Shown here: positions 1 to 10,175 of the stretch, piece by piece
How the letters are laid out: every line of letters begins with the position of its first letter
Position numbering within the stretch: the first letter of the stretch is position 1
Assembly: GCA_900770665.1 (NCBI GenBank)
Contig: CAAGKZ010000051.1
Coordinates: 1 to 29,142, forward strand
Direction: 5' to 3'
DNA from: Bacteroidaceae bacterium
GTDB taxonomy: Bacteria; Bacteroidota; Bacteroidia; Bacteroidales; Bacteroidaceae
Length of the DNA stretch: 29,142 nucleotides
Made by a program: the position numbers and the translations under genes
Notes under the pieces: model-generated
What the model was told of the DNA's origin: nothing
What the model saw: the letters and a program-made list of their open reading frames with translations, nothing else
Databases searched by the model: none

Positions 1-1249
1 GATGGAATTTCTGCTCGGCAACTGTAGGCAACGAGCGAGAGTTGACGTTGACTGTAAGTGCAAGGCTCTTTACGACATTGCCGGCCTCATCGACAACCTC
101 AAGGGTTGTTGTGTATTCACCGGCCTCAATGTCACGTGGCACTTCAATGGTACACCATACAGGACGTGTCTCCATTGCAGGAACAGCATGTGGTTTGTCC
201 TGGTCGATAACATCGGCAACAAGCCACTGCGGAAGTGTCATGGGGTGGTTGCCGCAAGATACATAGTCATCGGTAATTACATAGTTGACAAAACGTGCAT
301 CGCCACCGTTGATGCCGGTTGCCTTGCCGTTCTTCTGCCATTCTGTCATGCGCACTGAGAGCATGCCCTGGTCGCTCTTGCTGTAGAGCACTGCCTGAAT
401 GTTTGCGCGCTCGCCCTTCCATGCATGGAGTGTAGCCTCGTTCTTTTGTGCTACCTGTGGCACTTCGTGTAGCTTGTAGTGCACATCGCGTGAAGCCCAA
501 GAGGCATTCAAGCCGTCGGGCAGTGTATTCCATGCAGCCTCATCGGGTGTGGTGCCCACACGAGGCTCCGCATAGTCGTTGATGGGATAGACATTAAGTT
601 CATCCTCGGATGCGATACCTGAAATCTTGAGTGTGACATCAATGATTGAGCCACCGTCGCTGATGAAATTGGCATAAGAGCCTGTAGGGTCAATGCTGTT
701 CCACTGGATTGCATAACGCATGCGGTAGGTTGAACCCACCTCAAGCCCCTCGGGCACACGGAACGAACCCGGTGCAAGGACATCACCGCCGGGTTGGTAG
801 AGACCGGCACTGTTCCAGCCGTTGTCGCCGCCGCCGTTGTGGCTGTAAAGCGACCAGCACATGAGTTCGTTGCCTTCGCCTTTTATGTAAGGGCCTTCAC
901 CGGTCACATTCACATCGAACTGCTTGTTGTTGTTCCAGTCGACAAATACATAGCCGTGCATCCATGCACCGTTGATGGTGATTAGCGGAGTGATTGTCTC
1001 GCCGCTCTTAACCTCAAATACAGTCGATGTCTTGTCGAAATATGCAGCACAACGAGGTGCTGTTGCAATATTGTCGAGAACCTGCTGGTCGCCGCGTACA
1101 TTTGCAACACCAACCGCCTTGGGATAGTGCGTTGAGTGCGTTACATTAACATCGGCACCATGCTTTACATAGTAGTCGCCTTGCGCATTTGCACCCATGC
1201 TGATGAACATGGCCGACAAAGCCGAAAGAAGGATTGATTTCAATTTCAT
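1..1249 (-). CDS. Secreted GH123-like glycan hydrolase, 5' part (cut by window edge)
   Basis: The frame is open from an ATG at 1249 to the window edge (416 codons, no stop), so only the N-terminal part is present. Residues 1-24 form a signal peptide ending in GANAQ. Residues about 50-200 look like an Asp-rich beta-sandwich module (FVDWNNNKQFDVN) of the GEVED kind seen in Bacteroidetes secreted proteins. From about residue 255 on (HAWKGERANIQAVLYS, later VTDDYV-like YVITDDYVSCG) it resembles the N-terminal domain of GH123/DUF4091 proteins, and the last visible residues (LPTVAEQKFH) match the place where that family continues with a HLDLWQHP-type motif. Known GH123 enzymes are exo-beta-N-acetylgalactosaminidases. 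The catalytic domain is outside the window, so activity is inferred. It follows GH110 and the pseudouridine synthase on the same strand after a 162-bp gap that has its own promoter-like element. Confidence 0.72.
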   Translation of the reverse strand, partial: MKLKSILLSALSAMFISMGANAQGDYYVKHGADVNVTHSTHYPKAVGVANVRGDQQVLDNIATAPRCAAYFDKTSTVFEVKSGETITPLITINGAWMHGYVFVDWNNNKQFDVNVTGEGPYIKGEGNELMCWSLYSHNGGGDNGWNSAGLYQPGGDVLAPGSFRVPEGLEVGSTYRMRYAIQWNSIDPTGSYANFISDGGSIIDVTLKISGIASEDELNVYPINDYAEPRVGTTPDEAAWNTLPDGLNASWASRDVHYKLHEVPQVAQKNEATLHAWKGERANIQAVLYSKSDQGMLSVRMTEWQKNGKATGINGGDARFVNYVITDDYVSCGNHPMTLPQWLVADVIDQDKPHAVPAMETRPVWCTIEVPRDIEAGEYTTTLEVVDEAGNVVKSLALTVNVNSRSLPTVAEQKFH

Positions 1250-1279
1250 AGATTTATGTTTAATGTTATATTTCAGTCA

Positions 1280-1287
1280 CAAACGTA
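1280..1287 (-). promoter_or_regulatory. Bacteroidetes -7 element upstream of the GH123-like gene
   Basis: The minus strand reads TACGTTTG, a perfect match to the Bacteroidetes TAnnTTTG -7 element, 31 bases before the ATG at 1249. No TTTG lies at the expected 20-nt spacing, so the -33 half is weak. Confidence 0.5.
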
Positions 1288-1364
1288 TATTAATATTATG
1301 CAAATTAAATAAAACTACCAACAGCAAACAACTAAAGAGCGCTGTTTTTTTTCGCGCCGGAATA

Positions 1365-1373
1365 GGGGGGGGG
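1365..1373. repeat. G9 homopolymer tract between two genes
   Basis: Nine consecutive G on the plus strand, preceded by a T8 run at 1345-1352. It lies between the end of the pseudouridine synthase gene (1412) and the start of the GH123-like gene (1249), upstream of that gene's -7 element. Apart from this tract and the -7 element, I see nothing in the gap 1250-1411. Confidence 0.85.
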
Positions 1374-1411
1374 TAAAACATTGATACACAAACCAATAGG
1401 AGATACAAAAT

Positions 1412-3049
1412 TTAAATAAAGAGGTTAGACTCTAATATTACCGGCTCTTTTTCTACGGGATGAACGAACGAGATGCAGGAAGCATGGAGCATAAGCCTCT
1501 CATTCAATGTACCATAAAGAGCATCGCCAACTATAGGGCAATTGAGCCCATCCTTGTGAGCCGCATGTACACGCAACTGATGCGTGCGGCCTGTAACGGG
1601 TTCGAAGCAGACAACTGCACATTGACGGCCACCGCGTTCTACCGTATCAATGACTTTGTAGCGAGTCACAGCAGGCTTGCCGTTTGCGTAATCGACCTTC
1701 TGGCATGGGCGGTTGTCGTAATCGGCAGCAAGAGGGAGTTCTATTACACCCTCGCTTTCTTGCGGCATGCCGTCAAGGATTGCCGTGTACTGTTTTTTCA
1801 CTTCGCGGCCGGCAAATTGCCGTTGCAGTTCCTTGTACACTTCCATTGACTTTGCCGCCACCAGGAGCCCCGATGTTGCCATGTCAAGACGGTGTACCAC
1901 AAAGAGTTCATTGCTGTGCAGATACTCATCGCGCAGCCACTGCTGCACCGATGTACCGCCCATAATTCCCGGCACTGAGAGCACACCCGAGGGTTTGTCG
2001 ACAACAACTATATGTTCATCCTCAAAGACAATTTTAACACTGCTGATATCACCACCCTTTTCGAGTGCATTCTCCTCGACATCGAGCCCCTGCAGCATAA
2101 AGCCAAGAATGGGCTCGCACTTGCTCTTACATGCACCGTAGAAACAACCGTCGCGGCGCACCTCGCCCTGCGGCGATTCGCCCACCCAGAATTCAGCCAC
2201 CGCAATGGCGGTCAGGGAGTTACGATAGGCATATTGCAGCAGTTTCGGTGCTGCACACTCCCCTGCTCCGCCGGGAGGAATAATACCCGAATATTCGGCA
2301 AAAATATCGAGCAGACTCTTTTCCTTGCCATTGGCATTGAGCACCTTGAACTGTTCAAAGAGCCAGCGCTGCAGCGCAGCCGAACGACGCTTGCGCTCCT
2401 CTTTCATTGCCGCAACCGATGACTTAAAAGGAGTAAGCACAGACTCACACTCGGCAACACGTTGTTGCAGCCTTGCCGTGACGCGTTTCAGTTCTGCCTT
2501 TTGGAACTGGCTCTCGCGCACCAAGGCTGCCTCATCGCCGGCCGTTAGGGAGCCTGTTGTACGCAACTCATTGCGCCGTTGCTTGCTGTGGCGCATCTCA
2601 TCGCGCATGGCAGACAATTCCCTTTCCATGGTGAGCCGCGCCTCATTGACAGCTGAAACAGCTGCAGTATACTCATCGCAGTGCTCCGTTTCCTTGATTT
2701 TCCTGTTCAACGCAGTGATTTCACCCTCTTCCTGCTTGAAATAACCGCCTGGCGACTGCAAATCGAAAACCGGCGGAACAAAACCATCCACACGGTTGCT
2801 GCCAGCAAGCAGACCCGAAAAAGCGGCAAGATAGCCGAGTTCACCATTACCGTCGCGCACCACAAGAACGCCGAACATCTTGCCCTTTGCAGCATCGGCA
2901 GCAACAGCACTGTCAAGAGCAAGCATGGCACGCACCTCGTCGGCCGCAGCCACACAAAGCGCGTGGGGCGAATAGTAAAAAGGGTTGTTGAAGCGCCCGG
3001 GCGCTTCAACAACCGATATCTCTGTTTTAAAACGATGCAGCAAGGTCAT
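1412..3049 (-). CDS. RluA-family RNA pseudouridine synthase with long N-terminal extension
   Basis: Converts uridine to pseudouridine in rRNA or tRNA in the cytoplasm. The C-terminal third carries the RluA signature VVHRLDMATSG (catalytic Asp about residue 389), followed by GRTHQLRVH and GDALYG motifs. The first ~340 residues are an extension with a conserved-looking opening (FYYSPHALCVAAADEV, MFGVLVV, YLAAFSG) and a Lys/Glu/Arg-rich probable coiled coil around 110-230; such ~550-residue members are common in Bacteroidetes. I chose ATG at 3049 (545 codons) because it overlaps the TGA of the upstream gene as TGATG, typical translational coupling; a TTG at 3052 is also in frame. A perfect 32-bp palindrome sits in codons 12-23. 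The exact RNA target cannot be told from sequence. Confidence 0.88.
   Translation of the reverse strand: MTLLHRFKTEISVVEAPGRFNNPFYYSPHALCVAAADEVRAMLALDSAVAADAAKGKMFGVLVVRDGNGELGYLAAFSGLLAGSNRVDGFVPPVFDLQSPGGYFKQEEGEITALNRKIKETEHCDEYTAAVSAVNEARLTMERELSAMRDEMRHSKQRRNELRTTGSLTAGDEAALVRESQFQKAELKRVTARLQQRVAECESVLTPFKSSVAAMKEERKRRSAALQRWLFEQFKVLNANGKEKSLLDIFAEYSGIIPPGGAGECAAPKLLQYAYRNSLTAIAVAEFWVGESPQGEVRRDGCFYGACKSKCEPILGFMLQGLDVEENALEKGGDISSVKIVFEDEHIVVVDKPSGVLSVPGIMGGTSVQQWLRDEYLHSNELFVVHRLDMATSGLLVAAKSMEVYKELQRQFAGREVKKQYTAILDGMPQESEGVIELPLAADYDNRPCQKVDYANGKPAVTRYKVIDTVERGGRQCAVVCFEPVTGRTHQLRVHAAHKDGLNCPIVGDALYGTLNERLMLHASCISFVHPVEKEPVILESNLFI
2983..3014. repeat. Perfect 32-bp palindrome inside the pseudouridine synthase gene
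   Basis: The left arm ggttgttgaagcgccc (2983-2998) is followed directly by its exact reverse complement (2999-3014). Both strands therefore encode VVEAPGRFNN. It covers codons 12-23 of the gene starting at 3049. Confidence 0.95.
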
Positions 3050-4881
3050 CAATAACGGTACATTACATCCTTTGACTCATCGAAGCCGTTGCTGAACTCG
3101 TTATCCTCGATGGTCACGTTTACAACCTTTTCGAGGAGGAAACGGTGCTTGTTCCAGTGGAAAGGTGCAAAATCATTGTTCTGCACAACCTTGTTGCCAC
3201 GAAACACAAGGCCGTCGAGCGACTTTGCATAGACGATTGGCGCATCGAAGGTCTCGAAAGTGTTGTCCTCAATTACAACACCCTTGCCATCACCACCGTG
3301 GAAATATTTTATCTGTGACGCAAGGTCGGGAATCTCGGGATAGATTGAGATTATACCGTTTGTAAACTGGAACATACTTGTGAGCGCATTGACAAAGTGG
3401 TTGTTGCGGATAACGACATCGCGGCAAGCGCCGGTCTCGAACCAGCCGTTACAGTCACCGCAAAGCAGGATTGCAGTACCCGAGGTGTGGTCGAAAAGAT
3501 TATTCTCGACAAGCGTACTCTTTGGAGTGCTGAAGAGTGCTCCACGGGCACGATTGTTGCGTATTGTATTGCCGGCAAAATAGACCTCGGGAGTCCACTC
3601 CAGGTTCTCGATACCATATTTGCCGTTGGCAATGTCGGCCGGCAGGGGCTTCTCGAACTTTATTTTGAACTCCTTGCAACCGGCAAGCTGCTCCTTGTCG
3701 TATGGCGCAATCTCAACGACGCGGTTACCCTCGGTAATCTCCATCACATCGGAACGCACGAACTGCACACTGTCGCCCGCACCGCCCCAGTAGAAGCCAT
3801 AGGCCTGGCCGTGCATGTAACGGCCTACCAAAGTATTATCATCGAGACGCTGTACAACGCGCAGATAAGTTCCATGAACATTGATGGCATCGTCCATCAT
3901 ACCCTCGTACAAACCATTCACAGAGGTAATCATGCCCTTACAGCCCGAGAAGTGTGTGGCATCGGCCTGGGTTGTAAAATAGCGGTCACCGCCCTCGCGG
4001 AGCGCAACACGGAAACCATCAAGTGTGATATTCTCGCTCATCTGCGCAAGCAGGCCCATACCCTCGGCATAGAAGACACATGTGTTCAACAAAGTCGTAT
4101 TATTGCACTCAGTAACAAAAATGCCGGGTGTAGGACGGGCATAAGAGCGCATGGCTATTACGCTGCCCGGAACAAGACGATGGTCGCGCCAAGGTGCGCG
4201 TATTACACGGGGTTCAATCTCCTCTACGCCCGATGTACCCACACCAATGTCGCTTGTAGTATATATGATATGCTTTGTATTGCCCTCGAATGCTATACCC
4301 CAACTTGGTACAAACTCCCAATTGCTGCCATAGACCACAAGACGGCCATTGTCGACCCTGTAGTTCACATATGGAGCAATGCGGTATGTTATATATCCGT
4401 TCTCGGTGTCGTTCTCCAGCACCTCGACTTGGGTAATCTGCGGCACGCGAGTATCGACTGCGATGTTCTCAAGCTTGCAGTTCTCGCAATCGACCATAGC
4501 AACAGGCAGCATACGGCCATTCATCATGAAATTTGCGTAGCCGGACTCTCCTTTAAGAGTAAGGTTCTTCACCCCCTCAAGGGCAACTGCCACACGCTTG
4601 GGATTATCCTGGTCGTGATTGCTGACATAATACTCGCGCACGATGGCACTGTCGGGGTAGAAATCGTACTCACCCGACTCCAATATGAGGACCGCCGCCT
4701 CTCCGTCACACTCGGCCTTGATGGTTTCAATAGCAGCTGCAAGTTCCTCGGTCATATCCTCGCCTGTACCGGGCACAACACCGAAATCACGAGCATAGTA
4801 TATTTTCGCTCCCTCTTTTCCGCCACATGATGCCAATGAGAGCAACAATGACGAACATACTGCAAAAAGTATCTTTTTCAT
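3049..4881 (-). CDS. glaB: GH110 alpha-1,3-galactosidase lipoprotein
   Basis: Probably removes terminal alpha-1,3-linked galactose, as in blood-group B and linear B antigens; this is the known activity of Bacteroides GlaA/GlaB. The 610 residues fit the family length (~600). Residues 1-19 are a lipoprotein signal with lipobox LASC (Cys19), so it is membrane-anchored, possibly surface-exposed. After the signal comes YYARDFGVVPGTGEDMTEEL, the N-terminal pectate-lyase-like opening. The central motif GMMDDAINVHGTY (Asp330-Asp331) is in the region where GH110 catalytic Asp residues lie. Residues ~440-600 show repeated right-handed beta-helix turns (IRNN, VENNLF, IRNNHF, IEDNTF, IEDNEF). The stop overlaps the ATG of the pseudouridine synthase. 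GlaB rather than GlaA is an inference from length and overall look. Confidence 0.82.
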   Translation of the reverse strand: MKKILFAVCSSLLLSLASCGGKEGAKIYYARDFGVVPGTGEDMTEELAAAIETIKAECDGEAAVLILESGEYDFYPDSAIVREYYVSNHDQDNPKRVAVALEGVKNLTLKGESGYANFMMNGRMLPVAMVDCENCKLENIAVDTRVPQITQVEVLENDTENGYITYRIAPYVNYRVDNGRLVVYGSNWEFVPSWGIAFEGNTKHIIYTTSDIGVGTSGVEEIEPRVIRAPWRDHRLVPGSVIAMRSYARPTPGIFVTECNNTTLLNTCVFYAEGMGLLAQMSENITLDGFRVALREGGDRYFTTQADATHFSGCKGMITSVNGLYEGMMDDAINVHGTYLRVVQRLDDNTLVGRYMHGQAYGFYWGGAGDSVQFVRSDVMEITEGNRVVEIAPYDKEQLAGCKEFKIKFEKPLPADIANGKYGIENLEWTPEVYFAGNTIRNNRARGALFSTPKSTLVENNLFDHTSGTAILLCGDCNGWFETGACRDVVIRNNHFVNALTSMFQFTNGIISIYPEIPDLASQIKYFHGGDGKGVVIEDNTFETFDAPIVYAKSLDGLVFRGNKVVQNNDFAPFHWNKHRFLLEKVVNVTIEDNEFSNGFDESKDVMYRY

Positions 4882-4897
4882 AAAAAATCATTTTTTG

Positions 4898-4905
4898 CGA
4901 AGATA
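4898..4905 (-). promoter_or_regulatory. Possible -7 element for the GH110 gene
   Basis: The minus strand reads TATCTTCG, one mismatch from TAnnTTTG, 17 bases upstream of the ATG at 4881. No good -33 element is visible, so this is a weak call. Confidence 0.3.
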
Positions 4906-4991
4906 TTATTTTTTAACCTAAAAATGGCAGATTTATGTAAAAAACTGACAAAACCGTCAAAGAATGATGAGTTTGGCACACTTTTTGCAAA

Positions 4992-5020
4992 AGAATAAGT
5001 GAGAAGCACTCAATTATTCT
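4992..5020. promoter_or_regulatory. Imperfect inverted repeat between divergent GH110 and secA genes
   Basis: agaataagtgag (4992-5003), a 5-nt spacer, then ctcaattattct (5009-5020): 12-bp arms with one mismatch. It sits in the divergent region 34 nt upstream of the secA -7 element. It could be a regulator-binding site or just AT-rich symmetry. Confidence 0.4.
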
Positions 5021-5053
5021 CATTTTAATATAAGGAGTTTGACAAATTATAAC

Positions 5054-5061
5054 TATCTTTG
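5054..5061 (+). promoter_or_regulatory. Bacteroidetes -7 element for secA
   Basis: TATCTTTG, a perfect TAnnTTTG match, 55 bases before the secA ATG. A TTTG at 5038-5041 is only 12 nt away, too close to be the usual -33 element. Confidence 0.55.
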
Positions 5062-5116
5062 CAATTACCGCAAACAGATTGGGGAATAAAAAGTAAAAAA
5101 CAAAAAACATACAATA

Positions 5117-8431
<3,315 letters not shown>

Positions 8432-8443
8432 AAACAAAAGGAT

Positions 8444-8878
8444 ATGTCACTAAGCAGAGAAACACAAGAGATGCTGCAGAATGCCATAACAAAGATGGCA
8501 AGCAAATACATTTCTGCAGAAGAGAGCAATGTCACCGATTTTCACTTGAAGGTAAACGGAGAGAATGGCGAACTCACCATCTTTGACGATGACGACAACA
8601 CCCTCGCGCGCGTACATATTAAGGAATGGGAGGACGAACACAACGAAGAGGTGTATGAAAAAGAGCTGCAGAACGTGTTGACAAAGATGCACCGCGAAGG
8701 AGCATTCGACAGCCTCAACATCGTAAAGCCCTACTCTTTTGTACTCACCGACGAGGACGGACAGTCAATCGTAGACCTGCTTATCATTGACGACGACACA
8801 CTCATCCTGAGCGCCGACCTTTTGGAAGGATTCGACGAAGAGATGAATTCTTTTCTAAAGAAATTGCTTGAAGAGTAA
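8444..8878 (+). CDS. Small acidic protein of unknown function downstream of secA
   Basis: 144 residues, not assigned to a family. No signal peptide or membrane segment is visible, so it is likely cytoplasmic. It starts with a predicted amphipathic helix (SRETQEMLQNAITKMASKYI), then has beta-rich segments broken by Asp/Glu clusters (FDDDDNTLARVHIKEW, SFVLTDEDGQSIVDLLIIDDD) and ends with a helix (MNSFLKKLLEE). The ATG at 8444 has AAGGA just upstream and lies 12 bp after secA, so the two are probably cotranscribed and partly coupled. The terminal codons form the left arm of a 19-bp hairpin. A role with SecA is only suggested by position. Confidence 0.8.
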   Translation: MSLSRETQEMLQNAITKMASKYISAEESNVTDFHLKVNGENGELTIFDDDDNTLARVHIKEWEDEHNEEVYEKELQNVLTKMHREGAFDSLNIVKPYSFVLTDEDGQSIVDLLIIDDDTLILSADLLEGFDEEMNSFLKKLLEE

Positions 8879-8895
8879 TTTCTTTAGAAAAGAAT
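8847..8895 (+). terminator. Hairpin spanning the stop codon, probable end of secA transcript
   Basis: attcttttctaaagaaatt (8847-8865) pairs perfectly with 8877-8895 over 19 bp with an 11-nt loop. The TAA stop (8876-8878) falls at the loop/right-arm border. No U-tract follows. It may terminate transcription or protect the 3' end. Confidence 0.6.
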
Positions 8896-8944
8896 CGACA
8901 AACCGAGCAGCAACAGGTCGCACGTAGCGTGGATGAAATTCACG
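8894..8944. repeat. 51-bp direct repeat, copy 1
   Basis: Begins atcgaca and ends attcacg. It matches copy 2 at 9253-9303 at 49 of 51 positions. Upstream similarity fades gradually into the end of the acidic-protein gene (about 31 of 40 further positions agree with one gap). Confidence 0.9.
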
Positions 8945-9072
8945 CCGGGCGGGTTGCGAAAGCACGAGTAAGCGAATGGGTAAAAATTTATTTTTACACG
9001 CAATGAGCGTAACCGTGTTTCAACATCGTTAAAAGCGAGGTTTGTCAATTACAATAACAAAAAAATTAAGCA
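8945..9072. other. Gene-free stretch between repeats
   Basis: No open frame with coding character, no RNA gene recognised. There is a short AU-rich inverted sequence near 8980-8998 (gtaaaaa...tttttac). Otherwise I see nothing in it. Confidence 0.5.
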
Positions 9073-9214
9073 ATGATATAGCAGTTGATTCAGGATGCTT
9101 TGTCATACTGAGCGTAGCGAAGTATCTATCACTGCGCAGTTATAAGATCCTTCACATCCGTTCAGGATGACAGTTTCGCGAAATTAATTGTCTTTGGGTC
9201 AACTGCTATATTAT
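9073..9214. repeat. 142-bp nested inverted-repeat element (MITE-like)
   Basis: Outer arms: aatgatatagcagttga (9073-9089) and its reverse complement with one mismatch at 9198-9214; the 13-bp core is perfect. Inside lies a second inverted pair: tgtcatactgagcg (9101-9114) against cgttcaggatgaca (9159-9172), 12 of 14 paired, continued by gtagcgaagtatct against agatccttcacatc (about 10 of 14). The inner sequence resembles the TCATxCTGAGCG...GGATGACA intergenic repeats I know from Bacteroidetes genomes. No coding capacity. Terminal duplication of target bases could not be established. Confidence 0.7.
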
Positions 9215-9252
9215 TACCAAAAATTACTCGAGGAATATTTTTTTCAAAAAGT

Positions 9253-9303
9253 ATCGACAAGCCGAGCAGCAACAGGTCGCACGCAGCGTGGATGAAATTC
9301 ACG
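9253..9303. repeat. 51-bp direct repeat, copy 2
   Basis: 49 of 51 positions match 8894-8944. The preceding ~40 bases also resemble the 3' end of the acidic-protein gene at about 78%, so the repeated unit may once have been longer. Confidence 0.9.
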
Positions 9304-9319
9304 GCTCACCTTCAAAAAG

Positions 9320-9337
9320 TTTTTTTTTTGGGGGGGG
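9320..9337. repeat. T10G8 homopolymer tract in a promoter
   Basis: Ten T (9320-9329) then eight G (9330-9337), ending 18 nt before a perfect -7 element at 9356. The G run covers the place where a -33 element would be expected at 20-nt spacing. Confidence 0.9.
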
Positions 9338-9355
9338 TAATTTGGTGAATTGTAC

Positions 9356-9363
9356 TACATTTG
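9356..9363 (+). promoter_or_regulatory. -7 element of the outer-membrane protein gene
   Basis: TACATTTG, a perfect TAnnTTTG match, 38 bases upstream of the ATG at 9402. The nearest TTTG at the T/G junction (9327-9330) is 25 nt upstream, longer than the 20 nt seen in the two best promoters of this window. Confidence 0.6.
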
Positions 9364-9401
9364 CGTAACGAATATTGGACTATTACTTTAAATTTTAGGA
9401 T

Positions 9402-9959
9402 ATGAAAAAGTTCTTGTTTCTGTGCGTTGCCTTTATGGCTCTTTTCACAACTGCCGAAGCGCAAAATGTTCAAAAATCATCATTCGAAAAATACAATCAA
9501 TGGATGCTTTCAGGAAGATATATCGCACCTCTTGGAGCTGGTATAGAAGCTATATACGGAAGGCAATTTAACCCGATAGTATTCTTGGGAGTCGGTTTTG
9601 GTTTCGATGTTCATTTCAATTATATTGGAAAATCTTCTTCTGCATGGACAGATAAGGACGGAAATTATCATTATAAGGAGTATGGACCATGGCAAACCGG
9701 TACGTATATTCCGTTGTATGCAGACCTTCAACTCAATTTCTCACGTAGACCTGCACCATTCTTTGCAGAAATGAGACTTGGCTTAGGTATGGGACAGCTC
9801 CACCCCGAAGGTTTGTGTGTCCAAGCCGGTTTAGCTTTTGGTAAGAGATTCATGTTAAAGAATAACCATCTGCTTAAAGCAAAAATCGGAGCAGATATTG
9901 CGAGGGGACCTTGGTACGCCTATATGCCGCTTTATCTGGCTGTCGGTTACCAGTTCTGA
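9402..9959 (+). CDS. Small outer-membrane beta-barrel protein, unknown function
   Basis: 185 residues. Residues 1-20 form a signal peptide (MKKFLFLCVAFMALFTTAEA). The rest shows alternating hydrophobic strands with many Gly, Tyr and Phe (GRYIAPLGAGIEAIYGRQF, FFAEMRLGLGMGQ, LYLAVGYQF). The C-terminal Phe is the usual last residue of beta-barrel proteins handled by the BAM complex. Eight or so strands would fit the length. AGGA lies one base before the ATG. It stands alone between a promoter with a T10G8 tract and a strong hairpin, so it is probably monocistronic. No specific substrate can be named. Confidence 0.8.
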   Translation: MKKFLFLCVAFMALFTTAEAQNVQKSSFEKYNQWMLSGRYIAPLGAGIEAIYGRQFNPIVFLGVGFGFDVHFNYIGKSSSAWTDKDGNYHYKEYGPWQTGTYIPLYADLQLNFSRRPAPFFAEMRLGLGMGQLHPEGLCVQAGLAFGKRFMLKNNHLLKAKIGADIARGPWYAYMPLYLAVGYQF

Positions 9960-10026
9960 AAAACTGACACTACTGCATTATTGAAAATATGGCAAAAGCA
10001 TTATAGACTTTTTAAACACATAAAGC

Positions 10027-10063
10027 AATCAAAAGAATCGGGAATTTCCCGATTCTTTTGATT
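10027..10063 (+). terminator. Hairpin terminator after the outer-membrane protein gene
   Basis: A perfect 17-bp stem, aatcaaaagaatcggga (10027-10043) against 10047-10063, with a 3-nt loop, 67 bases after the stop. Confidence 0.75.
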
Positions 10064-10175
10064 TAGCTGGTATTTATCTCTAACTGGTCAGCAGCACTTG
10101 TTATAAATAATTGCCATCTCCCAACCACCTATATTTGGCGAAAAAATCATGTTTAATAAAAAAACACTCTTCAAA
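10064..10175. other. Gene-free stretch upstream of the membrane-protein promoter
   Basis: No coding frame. A second -7-like TATATTTG lies at 10130-10137 without a matching -33 element. Otherwise I see nothing. Confidence 0.4.

Noticed and set aside
3050..3052. TTG as start of the pseudouridine synthase
   Set aside because: The ATG at 3049, one codon later, overlaps the upstream TGA and is the normal coupled start.
3397..4830. A 477-codon open frame on the plus strand opposite the GH110 gene
   Set aside because: It is antisense to a well-supported GH110 gene, has no RBS or promoter, and its translation shows no domain or normal composition.
5038..5041. TTTG as -33 element for secA (similar close TTTG at 9341 and, on the minus strand, 1304-1301)
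   Set aside because: Spacing to the -7 elements is only 11-13 nt, whereas the two best promoters here use 20 nt.
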